Shown: in pieces, positions 9,015 to 16,265 of the stretch | Layout of the letters: every line of letters starts with the position of its first letter | Numbering within the stretch: position 1 is the stretch's first letter | Origin: Huiozyma naganishii CBS 8797 | Lineage: Eukaryota > Ascomycota > Saccharomycetes > Saccharomycetales > Saccharomycetaceae | NCBI RefSeq assembly: GCF_000348985.1 | Contig: NC_035929.1 | Span: forward strand, 434,001 to 498,000 | Reading direction: 5' to 3' | Length of the DNA: 64,000 nucleotides | The notes under the pieces: model-generated | Told to the model about the DNA's origin: nothing | Seen by the model: the letters and a program-made list of their open reading frames with translations, nothing else | Databases searched by the model: none | Translations under genes and position numbers: made by a program

Positions 9015-10658
9015 TTAAAAAATGTATCTAAAACTTCTGTTTTCAATGTCTGTAGAGTCCAAGAATTGATACTTCTTTACATCTTGCCCCTCTTGTTCTT
9101 TGTCTCTCCTTTCATTCTCCTTCTTACACAAATACCCAACGTACAATTGTGCTGGGACACAAACTGCTTGGGTCACCAACAGGGCGATCTTGGCAGGCAT
9201 GTACCGAGGAGCAGCGTTAGCCCTGAACATCTGTGGTGCGATGATACAGGAGACGTTGTACACGATCATTGTGACTGCGTTTCTAAAACTTCTCTTCGTG
9301 TACCCGGATGTGTTGCACGAGTTCCAAATGTAGATGTTTGTAATGACACATGACCCACTGTACAGTAGGTACAATGCCAACAGGTTACCTACTTTGTGAG
9401 AAAGGGGCAAGCAAATCATGACGATGGCACCGATGATTGCTGGGATGTACATGGATGTCGTGACCATGGTCAACTGCCCCCATCTGGAGATCATCTGCGT
9501 GGTGATGAGGATAATCAAGGCGGTGATGGCACCGATGGGTAATTGAAGTAAAGCGGATTTTTTATCGTCGAACCCAAAAGTCTTGGTGATCGTGACTGAG
9601 AAAGTACCAATGGCACCTGTACTGATCTGTGACGCTGCTGTGACGAACAACATGGGCCATGTTAATTTATCCTTGAAGAACAATTCCTTGACTTGTTCGA
9701 TCTTAAACTTCTTGGTCTCTAGACCAGTTTGATTTGCTCTAATGTGTTCCACGACTTCCAATTTTTCCTCCTTAGTCAAGAACCAAGCGTTAATGACGTT
9801 ATCTGGGAGATAAAAGAAGGTAAGCAGACCAAAACACAGAGTGACCAGCCCTACGACTAGAAACATGATTTGCCACGAGGTGAAATCTTTCCCGTGGTAA
9901 TGTTGGAACCCAAAGGAGATCAACCCACCTACGATGTAACCTGTCCCCGCCTGGATGGCCCAGAACCCGATCCTTGCACTCTGTTCCGCCTTTGTGTAGT
10001 ACATCCCACTGATGGCGATGCAGCCAACCGCTGAGGATGCCTCGAACATCCCGAGTAGAGTCCTCACGATCATGAGAGCAGCGTATGTCTTACAAGCTGA
10101 ATGGCACGCCAGGACGATCCCCCACAGTGAGATGAACACACCCATAACTTTTGAGACAGGGTATCTTTGGATCAAGTACGTGACGACAGGTTCCATGAAT
10201 ATGTAGGCAGCTGAGAAGATAGTACTCAAGTTCGAGAATTCGTTCCCCTTCAAATTTTTCTTGATCCCCATGGAGGCAGCGTAATTGAGCAATGCTTTGT
10301 CCAAGAACATGAACAAGTAGGTCAAACACAGGAAGGGTAAGATGACAGTGTCCACTTTGCGCATAGTCTTTGGTTTCAACTTGTGAGCCCCGTAGAAGAT
10401 AGCCTTGGAGTGGTCTGCAGATTCATCCTCTGAGAGATCATCCAAGTCGACTTTGTTCTGTTTCAAGAACCTCAGAGCGACGTCCTCATCTTGTGCACCG
10501 GCAAGGACACGAGACACGTCTGTAGAGTCCAACGCTGATTTCTCCTCGTCATCGATAGCAGAACACGAGGATGCGGATCTCGTGGGGGCCAGCTGCGAGT
10601 GAGCGACAGCGTCCACTTTTTCGTTAAACCGGGAGTCACCTTTAGACGCAATAGTCAT
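9015..10658 (-). CDS. THI73: Major facilitator permease, Thi73-like
   Basis: This 547-residue membrane permease belongs to the anion:cation symporter (Dal5/Tna1/Thi73) branch of the major facilitator superfamily. A hydrophilic acidic N-terminus of about 100 residues precedes the first membrane helix (VDTVILPFLCLTYLFMFLDK, about 102-121). The pattern fits 12 helices with a central loop around residues 290-330, then a charged tail. The first in-frame ATG is 10658; the open frame continues upstream without an ATG. Thi73 is a proposed plasma-membrane transporter of organic acids, thiamine-regulated in S. cerevisiae. Its place before NSE1-PAM18-RLP24-TEN1 matches YLR004C-YLR010C with SSL1 and SSK1 missing. 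The substrate cannot be read from the sequence. Confidence 0.8.
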   Translation of the reverse strand: MTIASKGDSRFNEKVDAVAHSQLAPTRSASSCSAIDDEEKSALDSTDVSRVLAGAQDEDVALRFLKQNKVDLDDLSEDESADHSKAIFYGAHKLKPKTMRKVDTVILPFLCLTYLFMFLDKALLNYAASMGIKKNLKGNEFSNLSTIFSAAYIFMEPVVTYLIQRYPVSKVMGVFISLWGIVLACHSACKTYAALMIVRTLLGMFEASSAVGCIAISGMYYTKAEQSARIGFWAIQAGTGYIVGGLISFGFQHYHGKDFTSWQIMFLVVGLVTLCFGLLTFFYLPDNVINAWFLTKEEKLEVVEHIRANQTGLETKKFKIEQVKELFFKDKLTWPMLFVTAASQISTGAIGTFSVTITKTFGFDDKKSALLQLPIGAITALIILITTQMISRWGQLTMVTTSMYIPAIIGAIVMICLPLSHKVGNLLALYLLYSGSCVITNIYIWNSCNTSGYTKRSFRNAVTMIVYNVSCIIAPQMFRANAAPRYMPAKIALLVTQAVCVPAQLYVGYLCKKENERRDKEQEGQDVKKYQFLDSTDIENRSFRYIF

Positions 10659-11447
10659 GGGAAGAGTCTGTGGTATGTGGGTATACTTTTGCGGTATGAA
10701 CCGGGATGGAACAGAAAAGGAGGAACTGTGTGAATGTACAAGAACACGAATGTCGATGCCCTTAAGTAATGTTCCGAGAGTCCCATGCAAATTGCAAGCT
10801 CATCGCATCGTGAAAATTTTTCCTCCCATTGACACACCGTGAGGCAGCGACAATCACATACTGCACACCCCTCCCGGCTACAGTGCTCATCGCATCGTCT
10901 TAGCCAAGCCGTGTACCGCAACCAACCGCAGCAGCATCTCCGGCTGCTCGCTTCAGCAGTCTCGGCCGAGAGGATATGTGCTTATTCAGTGCTCGAAATA
11001 ATTCATTTTTGGGATTCTTCGCGGGATTCGTTTAGGCAGAGGGAGTCAGCCGGTGGGGCCCTTGTTGCTTCTGGGAACGCCGCGCTGTGCTGTGCTGTGC
11101 TTATTCTGTATCACTGGCGTTGTTCTCTGGCAGGGAACTGCGGGGAAGCGGTCTCTTCTCTGGGCAACACAACAAGAGCATAACACACTCTACGTATATC
11201 CTGGGTGTGTTCGGAGTTTTGGGCGTCTGTGCATTCTGTCTCCCCGGTTGAGTCTCTGATACATGGTCTGATGGTTTTCACACCGTCTCTTTGTAGTGCT
11301 TGTCTTGTACGGCTTGTCGCGGCCCTCTTGCTTTTTCATTTTTCACTTTTCCTCTTCTTTCCCAGTTTTCCACAGTCTCTATCTACTACGTATCTTCATT
11401 GGCACCTCTCCGAACTGCCGTATTTCCAGTATGATTTCCCCGACAGC
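10659..11447. other. Divergent intergenic region, THI73/NSE1
   Basis: This 789-bp region contains two PAC boxes and one RRPE (annotated separately) plus a short TGTGC repeat near 11088-11102. Open frames exist (for example 10839-11183), but they begin with non-ATG codons and look compositional. S. cerevisiae has SSL1 and SSK1 here; I see no recognisable remnant of either. Confidence 0.4.
10799..10893. promoter_or_regulatory. Two PAC boxes with one RRPE between THI73 and NSE1
   Basis: CTCATCGC occurs at 10799-10806 and 10886-10893. TGAAAATTTTTCC occurs at 10811-10823, directly after the first. PAC plus RRPE is the usual promoter signature of ribosome-biogenesis genes (Dot6/Tod6 and Stb3 sites), yet neither flanking gene belongs to that group. 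The sites lie about 140-235 bp from the THI73 start and 555-650 bp from the NSE1 start. Confidence 0.6.
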
Positions 11448-12407
11448 ATGAACGACGGTACAGTTGAGACCCCCAGTGAAGAACCCACCACCGCATACGA
11501 TAACAGGGCCAGCTTCGCTCCGTACCTCTTGCAGTACCTGATCCAGGCTAGAGGTGTGTGTCATGAAAATAGCCTACTGGCTGCCCTGATGCACTTGAGT
11601 TTGGACTTGGACCCACACAGTGTATCCACAAGGTCTCTCGATGAGTGGTCCCGGTTTCTTGACAAAGTGGTAAATCTGATCAATATTAAACTCAGTGCCC
11701 TGGAGTACAAAGTGGCCAAAGTTAACCATGGGGCAGGGAAGAGAGTCGTCGGCTCAAAAGTGGTTGTTCAGACACCGGGGGGCGAGGAACTGCCCCCCAG
11801 CAGTAAATTCTACGTGTATGTGAACTTGGCGTCCTCGAAGGAGACAGAACTGGCTACAAGGTTCACGGCAAGGGAAATCGAGTTTGTCAAATGGGCAATT
11901 GGCCAATTTTGTCTAAGCAGTTTGGAGATACGCACGATTGACGCATCCAGCGCTCACGCAACGCCACTTGTCAAAGAAGTGAACAGGATTTTGATCGGTG
12001 GGGGGGGCACATGGGGGAAATACACTTCATTCACAGTCGGGTCCTCGAAACTGTTTGGGTTCAGTTCATTGACCCCGCTGGAGTTGGAGAAACTGATTGT
12101 TAGACTGTGTGATTCCAAATGGTTTTACAGAACGGAAAGAGGGGAAGTAGGTATGGACCTTAAATGTGTCGTTGAATTGGAGGAGTACTTGCTCTCAGAG
12201 TACGAACTCCCGGAATGCCAACAGTGCCAAAAGATTGTCACTCACGGTGTGATGTGCGGGAACGACGCATGCCAATCGCATGGAGACAGTGGGTCCAGCA
12301 GGGAATCGTGGCATATAGACTGTTTCCAGCATTACATCGCACATGTCAGCGAGCGTTGTGCAGCATGTGACAGGTCGTTACAGACGGATAACATCTACAT
12401 AATATAG
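11448..12407 (+). CDS. NSE1: Smc5-Smc6 complex RING-like subunit Nse1
   Basis: This 319-residue protein (S. cerevisiae Nse1 has 336) is a subunit of the Smc5-Smc6 complex, which acts in DNA repair and chromosome segregation in the nucleus. The N-terminal half is winged-helix-like (YLLQYLIQARGVCHENSLL, then a KFYVYVNLASSKETELATRF segment). The C-terminus has a variant RING with Cys/His ligands: CQQC, CGNDAC, WHIDCFQHYI and CAAC, about residues 258-309. ATG 11448 was chosen because the family-like sequence begins just after it; the open frame extends upstream but that part is hydrophobic and unlike Nse1. The gene diverges from THI73, and PAM18 follows convergently as in S. cerevisiae YLR007W-YLR008C. 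Confidence 0.88.
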   Translation: MNDGTVETPSEEPTTAYDNRASFAPYLLQYLIQARGVCHENSLLAALMHLSLDLDPHSVSTRSLDEWSRFLDKVVNLINIKLSALEYKVAKVNHGAGKRVVGSKVVVQTPGGEELPPSSKFYVYVNLASSKETELATRFTAREIEFVKWAIGQFCLSSLEIRTIDASSAHATPLVKEVNRILIGGGGTWGKYTSFTVGSSKLFGFSSLTPLELEKLIVRLCDSKWFYRTERGEVGMDLKCVVELEEYLLSEYELPECQQCQKIVTHGVMCGNDACQSHGDSGSSRESWHIDCFQHYIAHVSERCAACDRSLQTDNIYII

Positions 12408-12496
12408 ACAACCCAGAATGCATTATGCGACTCACTCCCGTTTTTATAATGGTATATATACAAGATAATTATGTAGAGCCAGGGTCATCATCAAAA

Positions 12497-13024
12497 TCAC
12501 TTCCTCACTATGCCCTTCTTTTCCAAAAAATCCTTCGCCTCGTTGATTTTCGTAGCTAGGTACGGCGACCCACCTTTATCCGGATGGTTGGCCAACATTA
12601 TCTTCCTGTGCACCTCCTTCAGTTTCTTCTTCGTCAAGTTATTCTCCGTTAGATTCAAAATCTGCAGTGCCTCCTTGGCGTTCATCTTGGGATCAAACCC
12701 GCCCTTCAAAAATGCAGACGTCGCCTTACCACCGTTCATTTTCACAGTCGTGAACCGGTATAGCCCAGCGGCCGCGTACAGTGCGAAAAATGCACCAACC
12801 CCGCTCAAAACGGGGTGATCACCCATGTATTTCAAACTGCGATCAAAATACAGATCCATCCCAACTTTCTGCAAAGTGGGTGATCTCGCAGCGGCACCAG
12901 TGTGGTCCAACAGAACCCTCTCAGTCCCATCGCCTCTCGCAGATGCGCTACTGTCCTCGCCCGGGATCGGCATCTGAGGTACCTCCAAACCCCCGGAAAC
13001 ACCGCTCATATTATTGCCACTCAT
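12497..13024 (-). CDS. PAM18: Mitochondrial import motor J-protein Pam18/Tim14
   Basis: This 175-residue inner-membrane J-protein stimulates the ATPase of mitochondrial Hsp70 in the presequence-translocase motor at Tim23. A hydrophilic N-terminus is followed by one membrane helix (about residues 71-90, [20 protein letters not shown]). The matrix J domain has the catalytic HPD at residues 147-149 (ANHPDKGG) and ends shortly after, as in the family. S. cerevisiae Pam18 has 168 residues. The ATG at 13024 lies about 310 bp from the divergent RLP24 start. The product acts with Tim44, whose gene begins at the right end of this window. Confidence 0.93.
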   Translation of the reverse strand: MSGNNMSGVSGGLEVPQMPIPGEDSSASARGDGTERVLLDHTGAAARSPTLQKVGMDLYFDRSLKYMGDHPVLSGVGAFFALYAAAGLYRFTTVKMNGGKATSAFLKGGFDPKMNAKEALQILNLTENNLTKKKLKEVHRKIMLANHPDKGGSPYLATKINEAKDFLEKKGIVRK

Positions 13025-13333
13025 GTATCAGCTGATAGCGGTCCTCCACAAAGAGATCAACAGGCCGCCAGTCGTCGAGTATCGGCACATCTTGAAATCC
13101 CGGTATCGCATCCATTGGGCAAACCAGAACACTTAAGATCTCAGTTCCAAATTTTGTGAAAAATGCACCACGTGATTTTGAACCAGAAAAAAAAACTAGG
13201 AAATAAAAAAAAAAATTTTACAGTGGAAATTTTTCACTTTCGAAATCATCTCATCGCATCTCAAAAGGCTTGAACTTAGCGTTCACAGTGAAACTTCAGT
13301 GATAGTTCTTCTGCCTCGTCCCCAAGCGACAAT
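13025..13333. other. Divergent intergenic region, PAM18/RLP24
   Basis: This shared promoter region holds the RRPE and PAC pair assigned to RLP24 (annotated separately) and A-rich runs around 13186-13216. I see nothing else in it. Confidence 0.5.
13225..13257 (+). promoter_or_regulatory. RRPE and PAC elements before RLP24
   Basis: GGAAATTTTTCA (13225-13236) is followed by CTCATCGC (13250-13257), 77 bp before the RLP24 ATG. This is the standard motif pair of co-regulated ribosome-biogenesis genes, and RLP24 is one of them. Confidence 0.75.
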
Positions 13334-13933
13334 ATGAGAATCTATCAATGCCACTTCTGTTCTTCCCCCGTGTATCCTGGGCACGGGATCATGTTTGTTC
13401 GTAACGATGCGAAGGAGTTTAGATTCTGTCGTTCCAAGTGTCACAAGGCGTTCAAGCAGCGCAGAAACCCACGTAAGTTGAAGTGGACCAAGGCGTTCAG
13501 AAAGGCTGCCGGGAAAGAATTGGCTGTGGACTCCACGTTGACTTTTGCCCAGAGGAGAAACGTCCCAGTAAGGTACAATAGAGAACTTGTCGCTACTACG
13601 CTAAAGGCCATGAGCCGGATTGAACAAATCAGGTTGAAGCGTGAGAGGGCATTCTACAAGAACAGAATGAGAGGCAACAAGGAGAGGGACTTTTTGAGAG
13701 ACAAGAAGCTCGTGGAATCTAACCCAGAGTTGTTGAGAATCAGGGAAGTTGAAATTGCCAACAGGTTGGCTAAGGAACAAGAGAGAGCGGAACAAGAGGA
13801 GTTATCCGAAGAAGAAGAGGAAGAGGAAGAAGAAGAAATGGAGGTCGACAGTGAAGAAGAGGAGGAGAAACTGCAGAAACAAAAGATCTTGTTGAAGAAC
13901 AGAAAAAGAAACACAAAGAAACTAGCCTTCTGA
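13334..13933 (+). CDS. RLP24: 60S ribosome biogenesis factor Rlp24
   Basis: This 199-residue nucleolar protein matches the S. cerevisiae length. Rlp24 is the L24-like placeholder on pre-60S particles, released in the cytoplasm by the AAA ATPase Afg2/Drg1 and replaced by eL24. The N-terminal zinc ribbon has Cys6, Cys9, Cys32 and Cys36 (YQCHFC and FRFCRSKC). The eL24-like [17 protein letters not shown] segment follows. The tail has a long Glu run (about residues 157-178) and a basic end. The long extension beyond the L24 core separates Rlp24 from the ribosomal protein itself. TEN1 follows convergently, as in S. cerevisiae YLR009W-YLR010C. Confidence 0.95.
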   Translation: MRIYQCHFCSSPVYPGHGIMFVRNDAKEFRFCRSKCHKAFKQRRNPRKLKWTKAFRKAAGKELAVDSTLTFAQRRNVPVRYNRELVATTLKAMSRIEQIRLKRERAFYKNRMRGNKERDFLRDKKLVESNPELLRIREVEIANRLAKEQERAEQEELSEEEEEEEEEEMEVDSEEEEEKLQKQKILLKNRKRNTKKLAF

Positions 13934-14075
13934 TGTGAATTAAAAAGAAGAAAAGTAAAGTTTTATACATACTTTAACATTTTGTAAATTAGTCCCAATA
14001 ACTCCATTTATCTCAAGACTCTTTGAGAGAACGTTGAATCTTGACACCTAGGGTTGCACCATGTACTCCATGCGG

Positions 14076-14510
14076 TCAGTGGAAAAATTGTATTCCCTCA
14101 GGGGAGCACTGGAATTCTCTCATGGCTTTTATGTCGCCCATAGTTAAGTGTGCAATGTCTAAAACCTCCCATCGTAATGACCCATGTTTGTTACTCTCTT
14201 GGCTGCCCCACGTAGCTATGGTCAAATCAATAGCGTCACCAGGTTGCAAACTGAACTTCGTACTGTTGACGAACTTAACTAGATATAACTGCTCATCCAT
14301 GTAAAGTTTTATACGTGTCTGTTCCAACGTGAAGTCTGGTACATTTTGCACAACGAGTCGACTGACATGGTGATCTGTATGTTGCCCAGCTAACACCTCC
14401 ACATCAAGAAACTGGCAAATGAGATGACATCGAAGCGAACCACCTTCTCTGTTCGGTAGTTGTTCTTTCGCCGTTTGCAATCGTGATATATCTAGCACCA
14501 ACTGGCTCAT
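14076..14510 (-). CDS. TEN1: Telomere-capping CST complex subunit Ten1
   Basis: This 144-residue protein is the size of a single OB fold. Ten1 works with Cdc13 and Stn1 in the CST complex that protects telomeric single strands and controls fill-in synthesis. The sequence MSQLVLDISRLQ followed by alternating strands (CQFLDVEVL, VSRLVVQNV, RIKLYMDEQLYLVKFV, GDAIDLTIATW, WEVLDIAHL) fits a small beta-barrel. The first ATG is 14510; the open frame upstream to 14585 has no ATG. Gene order (RLP24-TEN1, YLR009W-YLR010C) is the main support, because Ten1 diverges fast. It is slightly shorter than the S. cerevisiae protein (about 160). Confidence 0.75.
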   Translation of the reverse strand: MSQLVLDISRLQTAKEQLPNREGGSLRCHLICQFLDVEVLAGQHTDHHVSRLVVQNVPDFTLEQTRIKLYMDEQLYLVKFVNSTKFSLQPGDAIDLTIATWGSQESNKHGSLRWEVLDIAHLTMGDIKAMREFQCSPEGIQFFH

Positions 14511-15109
14511 TCTCACATGGACGTTAAGATGCGAGGATTCAACTGTCCAGTGGGGGTACCTTTCTAACGATAGCGACGCTACCACCTAACCTGTCATCAC
14601 CTCTTAACCGTTAAAGATGATGATACTTGAAAAATACAAAAATTGCGTATTAGAAACTCGTAACATTTCTCTACAGTGTTTGTGGCGGGCGCTACCATCC
14701 CTCTGCTATATGCTGCGAAGTTCAACATGGTGTTAGCTCAAACTTGAACGTTGTAACTAGTATCTGTCTTGTAGTATTTTCCGATGCTCCTGATTCCCAA
14801 CTACTCAATGTCCACTGTTCTTTATCCAAATGATAGAGGGTTGCGTCCTTGCAAAACCTCGTCTGCTCTGTGTGTGCGCCTCTTATTATTATCGTCTCTG
14901 CAGGCCCCCCTACATTGTGGACTTTTATCAATGTGATAACAAGATATAATTTATTGTGTAGGGGGAAATTCATCAGTCGATGTACCCTCTTCCACGATAG
15001 GTCCCAATAATAAGATTATACAATGTAAAATTGTTTAAAGAAGAAGAAAGAAATAATGACGTGGTTATACGTTAACTGCGGTCTCTCTACAAAATTCACC
15101 TTTACTCTT
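14511..15109. other. Intergenic region at gene-order junction TEN1/PRE3
   Basis: This about 600-bp stretch joins a right-arm block (ending in YLR010C-like TEN1) to a left-arm block (starting with YJL001W-like PRE3). It contains one ATG-started 83-codon frame, annotated separately. I searched it for point-centromere elements: there is no CDEI-like RTCACRTG and no block of extreme A+T content, so a conventional centromere is not supported. Confidence 0.45.
14722..14973 (-). CDS. Hypothetical 83-residue protein
   Basis: This ATG-started frame lies between TEN1 and PRE3 on the same strand as both. The predicted peptide alternates hydrophobic and polar residues in a strand-like way (KLYLVITLIKVHNV, ETIIIRGAH, RQILVTTFKFEL), which is better than random shadow frames usually look. 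I recognise no family. It could be a small OB-like or orphan protein, a remnant of a lost gene at the rearrangement junction, or chance. Confidence 0.3.
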   Translation of the reverse strand: MNFPLHNKLYLVITLIKVHNVGGPAETIIIRGAHTEQTRFCKDATLYHLDKEQWTLSSWESGASENTTRQILVTTFKFELTPC

Positions 15110-16035
15110 TTATAAGTTTTCATATTCGTCTGGGTAGAAAATGAGTCTTTCCACGCCACTTTCCGTCAGGATGACCAATCTAATGACACCACCGGAGGAG
15201 CCATCCCACTTAATTGCCTGCGATAGCGAATGTTTTACGAACTCGACCGTTTCTTCCTTGTTCATGTTCTCTCTGTAGTTTTTATCACAGTACCCGTATA
15301 TGAATGCAGAACCGGACCCTGCAATAGCGTATTTCTGCTTGTGGACAGATCCACCCAGCGGGATACTGTACACTTCACCTTTCTTTTTTTTGTCGTCGTA
15401 CCCTGCAACAATTATACCGGCGCTTAGCGCGTCCTTATTTTCGTACGTCAGCGTCTTGAAGACAGCCGCGGCGGTCTCGATCGATGGAGTACCGTACTGT
15501 GAGGTGTACAGTTCCAGATGGTACTGGACAATATCTGCCACCGCTTGCGTGTCAGCTGCAGACCCAGATCTACAGCACCAGATTTTATCGTCGATCCGCG
15601 TCAACTTATCAGTGACACGATTTGCAATGTACGCCCCCGTCGTTGTACGGGAGTCAGCCCCTAATATAACACCACCGTCAAAGGTCACTGCCATACTGTA
15701 ATGAAAAGAAGAATGAGTACGAATAGTTCATTGGCAAGTTTCCCCATATATGTGAAACCAACAAACAAACATCACATTCAATTCCTGTTAGTAAAATGAA
15801 GAAAGCAAAAAAAACACAAGCATAACTATTCCACAAGCATTCCAGTTACCACCGTTCATCTCCTAACCACAGCAATCCATGGTTGGGAGGTTTGAGATAT
15901 GGAAAGGAATGGCAAAGGGAGAAAGTAACAAATAATAAAAAAAAGTAAAGCTTATTCGCTTAGCACATACATGGAAGTACCCAGACTCACCTCACCCTTC
16001 TTCAGATGGTTGATGTCAACTTGAATCCCGTTCAT
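15110..16035 (-). CDS. PRE3: 20S proteasome beta1 subunit Pre3 (two exons)
   Basis: This gene encodes the caspase-like catalytic beta1 subunit of the 20S proteasome. Exon 1 is 16035-15971 and exon 2 is 15695-15110; joined, they give 216 residues. The N-terminal 19 residues (MNGIQVDINHLKKGEVSLG) are the propeptide, removed to expose the catalytic Thr20 in GTSIMAVTF. Exon 2 carries GVILGADSRTTTGAYIANR, DKIWCCRSGSAADTQ and GSGSAFIYGYCDKNYREN, all typical of beta1. The 275-bp intron interrupts the Ile codon two residues after the catalytic Thr; I recall the same position in S. cerevisiae. Without exon 1 the protein would lack the nucleophile, so the spliced model is required. Confidence 0.95.
15696..15970 (-). 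other. PRE3 spliceosomal intron
   Basis: On the minus strand the donor GTATGT is at 15970-15965, the branch site TACTAAC at 15793-15787, and the acceptor ACAG ends at 15696. All three match the yeast consensus and the joined frame continues GTS-I-MAVTF. Confidence 0.95.
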
Positions 16036-16123
16036 TGTCCCTGTAGCAGATCACTCGCTCAGCGTGTCTACCACTGTTCCCTACTCCTACTTCTTACACG
16101 CAGCTTCATTCTCTTCAAATCTA

Positions 16124-16136
16124 CAAATCGCCACCG
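16124..16136 (-). promoter_or_regulatory. Rpn4 PACE-like site before PRE3
   Basis: On the minus strand CGGTGGCGATTTG lies about 90-100 bp upstream of the PRE3 ATG. Its core CGGTGGCGA is one base off the proteasome-associated control element GGTGGCAAA bound by Rpn4. The position fits a proteasome promoter; the mismatch lowers certainty. Confidence 0.5.
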
Positions 16137-16265
16137 GGAAAAAAATGCAAAGCGACAGAACAAGATGCAGTTACCCGCACAAAGCAAGAAGAAGCGGGCG
16201 ATGGTGCTCACGGCGGGTGCCGTTGGTGCTGGTGCTGGTTCTGTCTGTCTGTTGGTTACAACAAC

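Noticed and set aside
11205..11447. N-terminal extension of NSE1 by 81 codons.
   Set aside because: The extension is hydrophobic and unlike Nse1; the family-like sequence starts just after ATG 11448, which gives a length close to the known protein.
14765..14795. TTTTCCGATG on the plus strand looked like the core of a centromere CDEIII element at the arm junction.
   Set aside because: The flanking bases do not fit the CDEIII consensus, no CDEI lies 80-160 bp away, and there is no block of extreme A+T content between.
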